From NCBI RefSeq assembly GCF_003797945.1, contig NZ_RKKU01000001.1, forward strand, positions 62,001-126,000: a stretch of 64,000 nt of DNA. Reading direction: 5' to 3'. This DNA is from Pseudomonas neustonica (GTDB lineage Bacteria; Pseudomonadota; Gammaproteobacteria; Pseudomonadales; Pseudomonadaceae). The position numbers and the translations under genes are program-made. The notes below the pieces were generated by a model. It saw only the letters and a program-made list of their open reading frames with translations. It made no database searches and was not told the DNA's origin. Positions 52,965-62,910 of this stretch are shown here, in pieces. Every line of letters begins with the position of its first letter. Positions within the stretch are counted from its first letter, which is position 1.

Positions 52965-54578
52965 CTATTGATCAGGCCTGGAAGGGGTCGATACGTCCTG
53001 GCCGCGTTGCTTGAAATTGAGCAAGCCCGTGACAGCGCAGGACGCGGTTTTTATCAGGGCTTTTTGCCGCTGCTGATCCATCAATCGCTGGTTTCCGGGG
53101 TTGCAAGCGAACATAAGGCCCAATACCTGGTTTTTGTGGATCATGGGTATTAACTCGAAAGCGCTATCTGGCGCCATCACCTTGAGTGCGCCCGGGAGCA
53201 GTGGTCCCAGGCTGGACAAACGTTCTTTGTCGAGGTGATGGCACGGCTCACTGCTAAGCCAGTTGCCCCAAGCTGAGCCACGCGGGTTGCCTAGTTTGGT
53301 GCCTACGGCCGTTTGGCCTGCTTCAAAGCCCAAGGCGGCGCCTACAACCAGCTGTTGCGATTTACCGTTGAATAGGGCGATCCAGCACTGCTGCAGCCCT
53401 AAGCCGTCGTGCATTGCCTTTAGCGCGCAGTCCAATAGCTGCGGCAGCGTAGTGAAAGGGCTGGGTTGCGTGTTGAGTGTGACGCACAAGTGACGCCACC
53501 GCTCCGGACGTATCGGCGCCGGTGGTGTTGGTGTCGACGGCGTGCTGGCGGGCTTGGCGGCTGGCTCTACCGCGGGAGCGTAGTCCGCTGGCCAGGGTAG
53601 CGACATTGCGGGTAGCCATGGTTGCCCTGGGCTCCTGTTGTGTTGGGCCCGCGCGCTGTTGGCGGCGCTTTCATGGCTGGTATGTTGTGCCTGAGCGACG
53701 CTGCAGCCCAGGAACAGAGCGCTGAGTTGTTGCCAGCGCAGGGTGTGGACGGCGTACCAGTTATGGTGTGATCCCAAGGCAATACCGCTAGCCATCAACA
53801 GGCTGTTGGCAGGCTGGGTTAGCCAGCGATACAGTTCGCGATCGGCATCCAGTTGCGCTTGCTGCTCCTGCGGGTTGTTGGCGTTTCGCGCAATATGCAG
53901 GGCTTTGACCATGATACGACGACTGGCATTCAGTGAGCGATAGCCTTGCAGTATCCATGGCGGTAGCCACCAATCCTGGGCGACTTGTTGCACTAACAGG
54001 AAGCCCAGTGCCGTATTTTCCGCGACCTTGCGTTTGCTCAAGTGCTTAGGCAGTAGGCCGCGATTGAGCTCGTCCCACTGGTCAAAAATATGCGGCTTGA
54101 TGTAGGCCAATGCCCATAGTGGGGAAAGGAAGAGCAGCGTTGCCAGCGACATTTCATGCCACAAGCGCGCAATGCGCTGTGAGAACAGGCCTTGCGCCTG
54201 GCTAACCGCATGTTCGCTTATGCTCAATAGTTGGGTATAGGCCTTCGGCAGCTGCTCCTCTTCTAGCACCGGTATATTGCCCAGGAGGGTGCCAAGGCGC
54301 TGTGTGCCAAGCAGGCCGCAGGCCTGTTCCAGCGTAAGTATGTCAATATCTCGATTACGCGCGGCATCGCCCGCGGCACGGCAAATATGTAGCGCTGCTA
54401 CCGGTACACTGAGAATTTCCTGGGTCAGTTCGCCCATGCTCAGCATCTCGCTGTTAAGCTGATCCAGTAGTCGCTTGCGCTGCGCTGGCGTGATCGGTAG
54501 CACGGTGGCATTCAGCTTCTGGCGCAGGCTGCCGATAATGTCGGTATTGCCGGTATGTGTGGGCTGGGCTGTGCTCAT
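52965..54578 (-). CDS. HDOD-GAF domain protein
   Basis: The 537-residue protein starts with a HDOD-like domain (about 30-260; LDQLNSEMLSMGELTQEILS, then MSLATLLFL), then a Pro/Ala-rich linker (about 330-350), then a GAF-type domain (about 370-520; DCALKAMHDGLGLQQCWIAL and VLGLMFACN). HDOD proteins are signalling regulators without enzyme activity. The position between motA and rhdA matches PA4955. No ligand can be inferred. It is divergent from motA. Confidence 0.75.
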   Translation of the reverse strand: MSTAQPTHTGNTDIIGSLRQKLNATVLPITPAQRKRLLDQLNSEMLSMGELTQEILSVPVAALHICRAAGDAARNRDIDILTLEQACGLLGTQRLGTLLGNIPVLEEEQLPKAYTQLLSISEHAVSQAQGLFSQRIARLWHEMSLATLLFLSPLWALAYIKPHIFDQWDELNRGLLPKHLSKRKVAENTALGFLLVQQVAQDWWLPPWILQGYRSLNASRRIMVKALHIARNANNPQEQQAQLDADRELYRWLTQPANSLLMASGIALGSHHNWYAVHTLRWQQLSALFLGCSVAQAQHTSHESAANSARAQHNRSPGQPWLPAMSLPWPADYAPAVEPAAKPASTPSTPTPPAPIRPERWRHLCVTLNTQPSPFTTLPQLLDCALKAMHDGLGLQQCWIALFNGKSQQLVVGAALGFEAGQTAVGTKLGNPRGSAWGNWLSSEPCHHLDKERLSSLGPLLPGALKVMAPDSAFELIPMIHKNQVLGLMFACNPGNQRLMDQQRQKALIKTASCAVTGLLNFKQRGQDVSTPSRPDQ

Positions 54579-54689
54579 TAGACTCGCGGCTTTATACTTG
54601 TGGTCTACGCGACTATAACTCGAACAGCGGCTGTTTGCCGCTCCTGCATGCTACGGCATGCCTCCTGCTGCATCGGGGCACTCTGATTT

Positions 54690-55544
54690 ATGCTGAAAAT
54701 TGCTGGCTTTCTGGTTGTCATTGGCTCCGTGCTTGGTGGCTTTATGGCGTCTGGCGGTCATATAGCTGCACTTTGGCATCCCTTTGAAATTATTATTATT
54801 GGTGGCGCCGCGTTCGGTGCGTTCATGGTCGCCAACAGCGGTACCGTGGTTAAAAAGACACTCGCCGCCGGCCCCGCGATTATGTTCGGTCATAGGTTTA
54901 ATAAGGCCTATTACCTCGATGTATTGGGGGTGCTTTACGAGGTGCTGAACAAGAGTCGACGCGAAGGCATGATGTCGATTGAAGCGGATATTGAAGAGCC
55001 TGCGGAAAGCCCGATTTTTAGCAAGTACCCGGCGATTCTCAAAGACAAGCAGATGACGGAGTTCATTTGCGACTACCTGCGCATCATGTCGACCGGCAAT
55101 ATGGCCCCGCACGAGCTGGAGGCCTTGTTCGATGTGGAGATATCCAGTCTAACTGAAGAGCTGCTTGAGCCTGCACACGCGGCCACCCGCGTTTCTGATG
55201 CTTTACCCGGTTTTGGTATTGTCGCTGCGGTACTGGGTATTGTTATTACCATGAGTATTCTTGGGGAGGCAGATAACACCGAAATTGGCGAGAAGGTCGG
55301 CACCGCGCTGGTCGGTACTTTTCTGGGTATTCTCGCTGCCTACGGGTTTGTTGGGCCTTTCTCCAGCGCGATGGAGCATGACGCTCACGAAGAAGCCAAC
55401 ACCTATGAAGCCATCAAGATGACGCTGGTAGCCAGTGCGCAGGGCTTGCCGCCCGCTCTGGCCGTGGAGTTTGGTCGTAAGTCTCTGCTGCCAGGGCATC
55501 GCCCCAGCTTTATGGAGCTGGAAGAGTCGGTTAAAGGCCGCTGA
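54690..55544 (+). CDS. motA: Flagellar motor stator protein MotA
   Basis: MotA forms with MotB the proton-driven stator of the flagellum. The 284-residue protein has four membrane segments (about 3-20, 31-52, 170-190 and 204-225) and a cytoplasmic loop with charged residues that engages FliG; it ends in a basic tail. Within the operon motB starts 3 bases after its stop. In P. aeruginosa there are two stator sets; by context this is the motA of the MotAB pair (PA4954). Confidence 0.95.
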   Translation: MLKIAGFLVVIGSVLGGFMASGGHIAALWHPFEIIIIGGAAFGAFMVANSGTVVKKTLAAGPAIMFGHRFNKAYYLDVLGVLYEVLNKSRREGMMSIEADIEEPAESPIFSKYPAILKDKQMTEFICDYLRIMSTGNMAPHELEALFDVEISSLTEELLEPAHAATRVSDALPGFGIVAAVLGIVITMSILGEADNTEIGEKVGTALVGTFLGILAAYGFVGPFSSAMEHDAHEEANTYEAIKMTLVASAQGLPPALAVEFGRKSLLPGHRPSFMELEESVKGR

Positions 55545-55547
55545 TGC

Positions 55548-56645
55548 ATGGATAACAATCAGCCGATTATAGTCAAGCGCATCACGCGTAAGGCTGCAGG
55601 CCATCACGGTGGCGCCTGGAAAATTGCCTTTGCCGATTTCGCCGTAGCGATGATGGCGTTCTTTCTGGTCATGTGGCTGGTTACCGTGGCAACGCCGGAG
55701 CAATTACGTGATATCTCGGGTTATTTTAATGACCCAATAGGTTTTTCTGAGGGTGGTAGTCCCTATCCGATTGATTTGGGTGGCTCACCTCAGGTCTCGC
55801 CTGAGCGCACCCTGAGCAAGGAGCAGGACCCGGAAGATCAAGACATGGTGGATGAGGCGTCGGCCAAGGAGCTGGCGGCGAAACTTGAACAGCTCGAGCT
55901 CGATATGCTGCTTCAGGAGCTGCAGAACCAGATAGACGAAGATCCTGTGTTGCAGCGCTTCAAGGACCAGATTCTGATCGAGATTACCCAGGATGGTCTG
56001 CGCATCCAGATAGTGGATGCAGAAAACCGCCCGATGTTCGCCAGTGGTAGTGCTCAGTTGCAGCCGTATTTTGAAGAGATCCTGCTGACCTTAAGCGATA
56101 CCATCGCCAAGGTGCCAAAGAAAATCAGCATCAGCGGTCACACCGATGCCGAGCCTTTTCGTGGGCGTAATGGCTACGGCAATTGGGAGCTGTCATCCGA
56201 CCGGGCCAACGCCGCTCGGCGGACGTTGCTGGTCGCTGGCTACCCCGAGAGTCAGGTGGCCAGGGTCGTGGGCTATGCCGACTCGGCGTTGTTTGATCGC
56301 AGTGAGCCCTTTAGTCCAACTAATCGCCGGATCGATATCATCGTGCTGAACCACCAGGCGGAGGAGCAGATGCGTGAATCGGCCGATGCGGGGTCGGATG
56401 AGACGGTGCAGGAAGGTGATAGTAATGCCTCGGCAGGGGGCAGGCTTGAGGGCGAGCCTGAGCAGGCTGCGCCAGCCGGCGCTGCCCCTGTCGATACCGA
56501 TGCTGCGCCAGTCGATACTGCGCCAGCCGATGCTGCCCCCGCAAGCTCGACAGAGCGCCAACAGCAACGCAGCCTGAACTTGTTTGAGGACGCGGCTAAC
56601 GCTGAATCCCGGCTGAGGCAGCAAGTCCTGCCAGAGTCACGCTGA
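55548..56645 (+). CDS. motB: Flagellar motor stator protein MotB
   Basis: The 365-residue protein has one membrane helix near residues 25-46 with the essential proton-carrying Asp in [18 protein letters not shown] (about D27), and a peptidoglycan-binding OmpA-like domain (about 145-275; [20 protein letters not shown]). The C-terminal 90 residues are Ala/Pro/Asp-rich with a repeated A-A-P-V-D-T unit that looks low-complexity. It overlaps the 3' end of the convergent rsgA gene by nine bases. Confidence 0.93.
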   Translation: MDNNQPIIVKRITRKAAGHHGGAWKIAFADFAVAMMAFFLVMWLVTVATPEQLRDISGYFNDPIGFSEGGSPYPIDLGGSPQVSPERTLSKEQDPEDQDMVDEASAKELAAKLEQLELDMLLQELQNQIDEDPVLQRFKDQILIEITQDGLRIQIVDAENRPMFASGSAQLQPYFEEILLTLSDTIAKVPKKISISGHTDAEPFRGRNGYGNWELSSDRANAARRTLLVAGYPESQVARVVGYADSALFDRSEPFSPTNRRIDIIVLNHQAEEQMRESADAGSDETVQEGDSNASAGGRLEGEPEQAAPAGAAPVDTDAAPVDTAPADAAPASSTERQQQRSLNLFEDAANAESRLRQQVLPESR

Positions 56646-57662
56646 TTCCAGAGTGGAAAGGATGTACTTGTAGCTGGCCATGCGGGTTTTGGTGATTTTG
56701 CCGTCCTCAACTGCGCCAAGCAGCGCGCAGCCTGGTTCCTGTTTATGCCGGCAGTCACGAAAGCGGCACATGCCGAGGAAGGGGCGGAATTCAATGAAGC
56801 CTTCCAGCAACTCATCATGGCTGATATGCATCAAGCCAAACTCGCGAATGCCGGGGGAGTCGATCAGGTCACCACCCGCTGGAAAGTGGAAGAGCTTGGC
56901 TGTGGTGGTGGTATGCGTACCCTTGCCCGTATGCTCCGAGAGTGCGCCGACGCGCAGGTCCTCTTCTGGCAGCAAGACGTTGATCAGCGACGATTTGCCG
57001 ACGCCAGACTGGCCGACGAATACGCTGATACGGTTTTTAAGGGTGGCTTTCAACTCGTCCATGCCACTGCCGTCGCCGGCTGACAGGCTGAGCACGCGAT
57101 AGCCCAGAGCGGCGTAGTCGCGCAACCACTGTTGCAGCTCAAGGTGACTGTGGTCGTTGAGCAAGTCTGACTTGTTCATCACCAGCAAGGGTTCCAGTCC
57201 AGCCTGCTCGGCGGCGACCAAGTAGCGATCGATCAGGTTGGCGTAAGGCGTGGGCAGTGGCGCGAAGACAATTACTAGGTAGTCGACGTTGGCTGCTACC
57301 GGTTTCAGCTGGCCGCGATGGTCCGGCCGGCACAGCTCGGTCTGCCTGGGGCTCTGTGCCACAATAACGCCTGAACCCTGATTGTCAGCGCGCCAGGTGA
57401 CCCGGTCGCCGGTGACCAGCGCGGGTAGATTGGCGCGCCTGTAACAGCGACGTATCTCGCCGGCGTTTGCACCGTCGGTCGCTTCTACGTCCATTTGCAC
57501 GCCAAAGTGGGCGATCACAAGGCCGCTTTGCTCTGGCCCCAGGTCGCCACCGAGCAAGCTTTCTTCTGCTTTGTCGGCGCGCTTGTCGGCGCGTGCAGAG
57601 CGCTCGTCCTGGATTTTCTGGATGCGCCAGTTTTGGCGTCGGGTAAGGTGTCGCTTGGCCAT
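56637..57662 (-). CDS. rsgA: Small ribosomal subunit biogenesis GTPase RsgA
   Basis: RsgA is the circularly permuted GTPase that helps late 30S maturation. The 341-residue protein has an OB-fold N-terminal domain (about 55-120), then the permuted G motifs in the order G4 (NKSD near 160), G1 ([15 protein letters not shown] near 216-230) and G3 (DSPGIREFG near 263), and a zinc-binding C-terminus (C-x4-C-x1-H-x5-[15 protein letters not shown]). This is the full family pattern. It is divergent from orn. Confidence 0.95.
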   Translation of the reverse strand: MAKRHLTRRQNWRIQKIQDERSARADKRADKAEESLLGGDLGPEQSGLVIAHFGVQMDVEATDGANAGEIRRCYRRANLPALVTGDRVTWRADNQGSGVIVAQSPRQTELCRPDHRGQLKPVAANVDYLVIVFAPLPTPYANLIDRYLVAAEQAGLEPLLVMNKSDLLNDHSHLELQQWLRDYAALGYRVLSLSAGDGSGMDELKATLKNRISVFVGQSGVGKSSLINVLLPEEDLRVGALSEHTGKGTHTTTTAKLFHFPAGGDLIDSPGIREFGLMHISHDELLEGFIEFRPFLGMCRFRDCRHKQEPGCALLGAVEDGKITKTRMASYKYILSTLESA

Positions 57663-57791
57663 GTAGTCGGTATCTGAAGAAACAGCCGCAGTGTAGCACG
57701 CGGCGGTTATACTAGCGGCAGTTGATCCAGCGCATGTGTTTTAGTCACGCTGGTTCTGATTTTTTTCCATCAGGCAGGCACAGGAGTCAGC

Positions 57792-58334
57792 ATGCAGAGC
57801 CCCGATAATCTTATCTGGATTGACCTGGAAATGACCGGGCTGGACCCGGACAACGACGTCATCATCGAGATCGCCACCATAGTGACCGACTCCAATCTCA
57901 ATGTGCTGGCCGAGGGGCCGTCCATTGTGGTCAAGCAGCCTGATGCGATGCTCGATGGTATGGATGAATGGAATACTCGCCAGCATGGCCAATCAGGCCT
58001 GACTCAGCGTGTACGTGACAGTCAGATCAGTATTGCCGAGGCTGAGCGCCAGACGCTGACCTTTCTTAAAGAGTGGGTGCCGGCCGGTCGTTCACCCATG
58101 TGTGGCAACAGCATCTGCCAGGATCGGCGCTTTTTGTACCGCGGCATGCGCGAACTGGAGGAGTTTTTCCACTATCGCAATCTGGATGTGTCGACCCTGA
58201 AGGAGTTGGCTGCACGCTGGGCGCCGGAAGTGAAGAAGGGCGTCAAGAAGCAGGGTAGCCATCTGGCAATGGATGATATTCGTGACTCTATTGCCGAGCT
58301 GCAGCATTACCGCGAGCATTTCATCAAGTTCTAG
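57792..58334 (+). CDS. orn: Oligoribonuclease
   Basis: Orn degrades 2-5-nt RNAs, including pGpG from c-di-GMP turnover, to mononucleotides. The 180-residue protein is a DEDDh 3'-5' exonuclease: [14 protein letters not shown] near 10-23 (Asp/Glu pair), [12 protein letters not shown] near 103-114, and the [11 protein letters not shown] near 156-166 (His and Asp). The size matches the family. It links functionally to the c-di-GMP proteins fimX and the PilZ-like protein in the same window. Confidence 0.95.
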   Translation: MQSPDNLIWIDLEMTGLDPDNDVIIEIATIVTDSNLNVLAEGPSIVVKQPDAMLDGMDEWNTRQHGQSGLTQRVRDSQISIAEAERQTLTFLKEWVPAGRSPMCGNSICQDRRFLYRGMRELEEFFHYRNLDVSTLKELAARWAPEVKKGVKKQGSHLAMDDIRDSIAELQHYREHFIKF

Positions 58335-58385
58335 CCGTTTTCGGCGTTAGCGCGTCTACAGGAAGAGGGCTTTCGCTTGCGCGGT

Positions 58386-59444
58386 CTATGCGCCGTGTTG
58401 CGCCAACGCCCACTCCACATGCTCGCGCACCAGCTCTGAGGGGTGCGCGCGGCGTGCTTTTAGCGCCTCGATGACAGGGATGCTGGTGGTGGCGTTGCCC
58501 AGTCCTACGGCCAGGTTGCGCAGCCAGCGTTCATGGCCGATGCGGCGAATCGGTGAGCCCTCGGTATTGGCCAGAAAGGTAGGTTCGTCCCAACTGAACA
58601 GCTCGGCGAGGCTGGCTTGGTCGAGCCGGTGACGCGGGCTGAAGTCACTTTCGGTGGTTGGCTTGGCAAAGCGGTTCCACGGGCAGACCAGTTGGCAGTC
58701 GTCGCAGCCGAAAACACGGTTGCCCATGGGCTGGCGCAGGTCTTCCGGGATCGCGCCTTTCAGTTCTATGGTCAGATAGGATATGCAGCGCCGCGCATCC
58801 AGTATCTTGTCGCCGACAAAGGCTTGTGTTGGGCAGCGTTCCAGGCAGGCGGTACAGCTGCCGCAGTGTTCTTGCTCATAAGGCTTATCCACCGGCAGTG
58901 GCAGGTCGGTGTAGAGCTCGCCGAGAAAGAAGTAGCTGCCAGCCTTGCGATTGATCAGCATGCTGTTCTTGCCGACCCAGCCGAGTCCAGCGGCATTGGC
59001 CAATGCGCGCTCCATCACTGGAGCGCTGTCGACGAAAGCGCGGTAGCCAAAGGGGCCGATCAATGCCTGAATGGCATCGGCCAGTTTCTGCAGGCGGCGG
59101 CGGATCAGCTTGTGATAGTCACGCCCCAGGGCGTAGCGGGAAACATAGGCTGCATCGGGTTGACTCAGGCGCTGGGCCATTGCGCTGTCGCCGGGTAAAT
59201 AGTCCATTCGAACCGAAATGACGCGCTCAGTGCCAGGTACTAGCTCGGCGGGCCGCGTTCGCTTGCTGCCATGACTGGACATCCATTCCATTTCACCGTG
59301 GTAGCCCGCTTCCAGCCATTGTCCCAGCCATTGTTCATGCTGACCGATATCAGGCGCACTGATGCCCAGCTGCTGGAAGCCGAGTTGGCTCGCTAGACTG
59401 CGGATCTGCTCTGCGAGGGCTTGATAGTCGGTTGCTTCAGGCAT
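58386..59444 (-). CDS. queG: Epoxyqueuosine reductase
   Basis: QueG reduces epoxyqueuosine to queuosine in tRNA, the last step of the pathway, with cobalamin. The 352-residue protein has two 4Fe-4S motifs: CGSCTACLERCP near 188-199 and CDDCQLVCPWN near 237-247, plus conserved cobalamin-side residues. It starts at 59444 (MPEATDYQALAEQIR); frames continue upstream to 59939, inside nnrD on the other strand, and are rejected. It is divergent from nnrD. Confidence 0.92.
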   Translation of the reverse strand: MPEATDYQALAEQIRSLASQLGFQQLGISAPDIGQHEQWLGQWLEAGYHGEMEWMSSHGSKRTRPAELVPGTERVISVRMDYLPGDSAMAQRLSQPDAAYVSRYALGRDYHKLIRRRLQKLADAIQALIGPFGYRAFVDSAPVMERALANAAGLGWVGKNSMLINRKAGSYFFLGELYTDLPLPVDKPYEQEHCGSCTACLERCPTQAFVGDKILDARRCISYLTIELKGAIPEDLRQPMGNRVFGCDDCQLVCPWNRFAKPTTESDFSPRHRLDQASLAELFSWDEPTFLANTEGSPIRRIGHERWLRNLAVGLGNATTSIPVIEALKARRAHPSELVREHVEWALAQHGA

Positions 59445-59522
59445 GGCATTGTTCGTTGTGTTTAGGTGTAAGGCGGCGGTTCTCGTATAATTGTGCCAGA
59501 CATCATTGCTGGGAGCCCATTT

Positions 59523-61013
59523 ATGCCGCATGTTTTGCCCGACAAGGTCTATACCGCAGCTCAGGTTAGAGAGCTTGATGCGCTGCTGATTGCGGCTGGC
59601 ACGCCGGGTATCGCTTTGATGCAGTCTGCGGCCGAAGCATTGTGGTTGGCCATTAGTTGTCGCTGGCCAGATGATCGGCGTATGACAGTGCTCTGTGGTG
59701 GTGGCAATAATGCCGGAGATGGTTACTTGCTGGCGCTGCAGGCTTGTCTGGCTGGCTGGGAAGTTCAGGTGCTGGCGGTGGCTGACCCGACCACGCTGCA
59801 GGGTGATGCGGCCACCGCGTTCAGGCGCGCTCGCGAGCAGGGCGTCAGTGTGGGGTCTTGGCGTGATGGGGTTGAGTTGTCGGGGGTGGTGGTCGATGCC
59901 CTGCTCGGAACAGGCTTGCGCGGCGAGGTTCGTGCTCAATACAGGTCTGCGATTGACGCTATTAACGCGGCGCAGGGTCCCGTCGTCGCAGTTGATATTC
60001 CCAGTGGGCTCGATGCGGATCGCGGCGTGACGCTTGGTTGCGCGGTAACTGCGCAGCTGACGGTTACCTTTATCGGGCTGAAGCTAGGGCTATTGACCGC
60101 TAACGGCCCCGATTATGTTGGTGAGCTGGTGTTTGCTCCGCTGGCTGACAGCTCCCCTCAAGCACCGGCTGCGGCTTATGAGCGTCTTAGTATGCAAGGC
60201 TGGGCTGGAACCTTGCCGCCGCGCAAGAAGGCTGCTCACAAAGGGAGCTTCGGCCATCTGGTGGTTATTGGGGGCGGCCGAGGTATGGGCGGTGCGGTCA
60301 TGCTGGCGGCCGAGGCAGCGCTGCACAGCGGAGCAGGAAAAATCAGTGTAGTTACCCGCAGTGAGCATGTTGCCCCCTTGTTGGCGCGCTGTCCGGAGTT
60401 GATGGTGCATGGCATGGATGACGCTGCTCAGTTAGAGGCTTTATTGGCTCAGGCGGATGCAGTGGTCATTGGCCCCGGCCTGGGTCGCGATGCATGGGCG
60501 CGTTTGTTATTGGAGGCTGTGATGGCGTGGCAAGGCCCCCGCGTGCTGGATGCCGACGCGCTGAACCTGCTGAGCGAGGAAAAGACGTTACCCAGCCTGG
60601 GGCGGGATACGATCATCTCGCCGCACCCGGCGGAAGCCGCTCGGCTATTATCGCTGTCCACCACCGAGGTGCAGTCTGATCGGCCTGATGCGTTGCGTGA
60701 AATGCTGGCCAGGCTGGGGTGCGCGGTTATTCTCAAGGGGGCCGGAAGTCTGGTCGACAGCGACGATCTAGAGCCACCTTCGGTGTGTAGTGATGGCAAT
60801 CCGGGTATGGCGGTAGGGGGCATGGGCGACGTGCTTTCCGGCTTGCTCGGTGCTTTGCTGGCCCAGCGTGTTCCTGCCGCCCGTGCTGCGCGTTATGCTG
60901 TGCTGGTGCACGCCTTGGCCGGTGACGCCGCGGCAGCTAAAGGCGAGGTGGGTATGCGTGCGACGGACATGTTTGCCGTCATCAGAAAATGCCTGAATCA
61001 ACAGGAAGGGTAA
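59523..61013 (+). CDS. nnrD: Bifunctional NAD(P)H-hydrate epimerase / ADP-dependent dehydratase
   Basis: This repairs damaged (hydrated) NAD(P)H. The 496-residue protein has an N-terminal YjeF_N epimerase domain with CGGGNNAGDGYLLALQ near 57-72, and a C-terminal ribokinase-like dehydratase domain with GGGRGMGGAVMLAAEA, ADAVVIGPGLGR, and GNPGMAVGGMGDVLSG near 430. ATG 59523 with GGGAG eight bases upstream is the start. Its TAA stop overlaps the ATG of tsaE (61011-61015). Confidence 0.93.
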   Translation: MPHVLPDKVYTAAQVRELDALLIAAGTPGIALMQSAAEALWLAISCRWPDDRRMTVLCGGGNNAGDGYLLALQACLAGWEVQVLAVADPTTLQGDAATAFRRAREQGVSVGSWRDGVELSGVVVDALLGTGLRGEVRAQYRSAIDAINAAQGPVVAVDIPSGLDADRGVTLGCAVTAQLTVTFIGLKLGLLTANGPDYVGELVFAPLADSSPQAPAAAYERLSMQGWAGTLPPRKKAAHKGSFGHLVVIGGGRGMGGAVMLAAEAALHSGAGKISVVTRSEHVAPLLARCPELMVHGMDDAAQLEALLAQADAVVIGPGLGRDAWARLLLEAVMAWQGPRVLDADALNLLSEEKTLPSLGRDTIISPHPAEAARLLSLSTTEVQSDRPDALREMLARLGCAVILKGAGSLVDSDDLEPPSVCSDGNPGMAVGGMGDVLSGLLGALLAQRVPAARAARYAVLVHALAGDAAAAKGEVGMRATDMFAVIRKCLNQQEG

Positions 61014-61495
61014 TGAGCTACGTAGTAGAGGTTGAAGGCGAAGCTGCGATGCACCAGCTGGGTGGTGATCTTGCTCGGGCACTTGTTGGCCATGGAGTGG
61101 TCTACCTCGAAGGTAATCTGGGTATGGGCAAAACCACACTCAGTCGCGGTATGATCCGCGGGCTGGGGCATGAAGGCGCGGTGAAGAGCCCGACTTTTAC
61201 TCTGGTTGAGCCCTACGAGTTAGCTGGCGCCACGGTCTACCACTTTGATCTTTATCGTCTTGCCGATCCGGAGGAGCTCGAGTTTCTGGGTGTGCGCGAT
61301 TATTTTTCCGCTGACAGTCTCTGTCTCGTGGAGTGGCCGGAAAAAGGCGCAGGTGTTTTGCCAAGACCCGACCTGACGATTACCATTAGTATTGAAGGTG
61401 AGGGTAGACGCCTTCTGCTGGCTGGCCAGACCGAACACGGTCGCGCCAGTTGCCAACGATTGCAACAAAAACGGAGTATGGCCGAGCGTGACTAG
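61013..61495 (+). CDS. tsaE: tRNA threonylcarbamoyladenosine synthesis ATPase TsaE
   Basis: TsaE is the ATPase that works with TsaB-TsaD to make the t6A37 modification of ANN-decoding tRNAs. The 160-residue protein has Walker A GNLGMGKTTLSRG near 37-49, a VKSPTFTLVEPYE switch, and a Walker-B-like VYHFDLYRL near 80-88, followed by LVEWPEKG. ATG 61013 overlaps the nnrD stop by one base, which implies coupling. It overlaps the amiB frame in its last codons. Confidence 0.94.
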   Translation: MSYVVEVEGEAAMHQLGGDLARALVGHGVVYLEGNLGMGKTTLSRGMIRGLGHEGAVKSPTFTLVEPYELAGATVYHFDLYRLADPEELEFLGVRDYFSADSLCLVEWPEKGAGVLPRPDLTITISIEGEGRRLLLAGQTEHGRASCQRLQQKRSMAERD

Positions 61496-61517
61496 CATGA
61501 CCGGGGGGAAATGCCAG

Positions 61518-62909
61518 ATGCTGCTGCGTTGTTGCGCTGTCAGTTTATTGTGCCTTGTTACCGAGCTGGCCTTTGCGGCCGATATTCAGAGCGTTCGCCT
61601 GTGGCGTGCGCCAGATAACACGCGCTTGGTTTTTGATCTCAGTGGTCCGGCGGAGCACACGCTCTTTACGCTCTCAAACCCTGAACGCATCGTTATTGAT
61701 ATCAGTAATGCAAATTTCAACGCCGACACCTCAGCCCTTGCGTTGGCTAACACGCCCCTGACCGGGATGCGCTCTGCGCCGCGCAATGGTAAGGACCTGC
61801 GGGTGGTACTGGATCTGTCTTCGCAGGTTAATCCCAAGAGTTTTGTCCTGCCGCCCAACCAGCAGTATGGCAACCGCCTGGTCATTGACCTGTTTGATCA
61901 GGATGCCAGGCCGACTGCTGTTGCACCACCGCAAGCTCCTCAGGCTTCACCTCTGCCGCAGACGCCAACGCGCTCTGCGTCGGAAGCGGGTGAGCGCGAT
62001 ATTATTGTGGCGATTGATGCTGGCCACGGCGGCGAAGACCCGGGCGCCATTGGTTATGGTGGTGCACGTGAGAAGGAGGTGGTGCTAGCCATCGCCCGCG
62101 ATCTCAAAGGCATGATTGATGCTGAACCGGGGTTTAGGGCTGAGTTGGTGAGGACGGGAGACTATTTTATTCCGTTGCGCAGACGTACCGAGATAGCCCG
62201 TCAGCATAACGCTGATCTGTTTATTTCCATTCACGCCGACGCCTTCACCCGTGCCAGCGCGAACGGTGCCTCCGTGTTCGCACTCTCGGATCGTGGTGCT
62301 ACGTCCGAGACCGCTCGACTCTTGGCCGACCGAGAAAACCGCTCTGACTTGATCGGTGGTGTGGGCGGTGTCAGCCTTGATAACAAGGACCAGGTGCTTG
62401 CCAGTGTCTTGCTCGACCTGTCCATGACGGCGACGTTGTCGGCGAGTCTGGATGTGGGGCAGCAAGTGCTTTCGTCCGTAGGCCGGGTTAACTCGCTACA
62501 CAAATCGCGGGTCGAGCAGGCTGGCTTTATGGTGCTTAAATCACCGGATATCCCATCTATCCTGGTTGAAACCGGTTTCATTTCCAATCCGGGTGAGGCG
62601 CGCAAGCTGGTTACGCGTAGCCATCAGCAGGCATTGGCACGCTCAATTCATTCTGGCGTAAAGAGTTTCTTTCATCGTAACCCGCCGCCCGGCACCCGTA
62701 TTGCCGCACTCAAAGCCGGTGGCAAGCTTGCTCAGGGGCCTCGTGAGCATGTCGTGCGTCGTGGCGATAGCCTGTCCATGATTGCCAGTCTGTATCAGGT
62801 ATCACTCAGCGGTCTGCGTAACGCCAATAATCTTTCCGACGACAATATACGAGTAGGGCAGGTACTTAAGGTGCCCGCCAGCAGCTTGCTCGTACAGAAT
62901 CAAAACTGA
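61518..62909 (+). CDS. amiB: N-acetylmuramoyl-L-alanine amidase AmiB
   Basis: AmiB splits septal peptidoglycan during cell separation. It has a signal peptide ([20 protein letters not shown]), an AMIN targeting domain (about 22-130), a zinc Amidase_3 domain with [15 protein letters not shown] and the catalytic VETGFISN region (about 165-395), and a C-terminal LysM repeat ([20 protein letters not shown]). Start 61518 has GGGGGG about nine bases before it; in-frame starts at ATG 61497 and GTG 61488 (overlapping tsaE) are possible. It lies directly before mutL, as in other Pseudomonas. Confidence 0.9.
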   Translation: MLLRCCAVSLLCLVTELAFAADIQSVRLWRAPDNTRLVFDLSGPAEHTLFTLSNPERIVIDISNANFNADTSALALANTPLTGMRSAPRNGKDLRVVLDLSSQVNPKSFVLPPNQQYGNRLVIDLFDQDARPTAVAPPQAPQASPLPQTPTRSASEAGERDIIVAIDAGHGGEDPGAIGYGGAREKEVVLAIARDLKGMIDAEPGFRAELVRTGDYFIPLRRRTEIARQHNADLFISIHADAFTRASANGASVFALSDRGATSETARLLADRENRSDLIGGVGGVSLDNKDQVLASVLLDLSMTATLSASLDVGQQVLSSVGRVNSLHKSRVEQAGFMVLKSPDIPSILVETGFISNPGEARKLVTRSHQQALARSIHSGVKSFFHRNPPPGTRIAALKAGGKLAQGPREHVVRRGDSLSMIASLYQVSLSGLRNANNLSDDNIRVGQVLKVPASSLLVQNQN

Positions 62910-62910
62910 T

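Noticed and set aside
59445-59939. Upstream extension of the queG frame on the minus strand
   Set aside because: It overlaps the well-supported start of nnrD on the other strand; QueG is full length from 59444.
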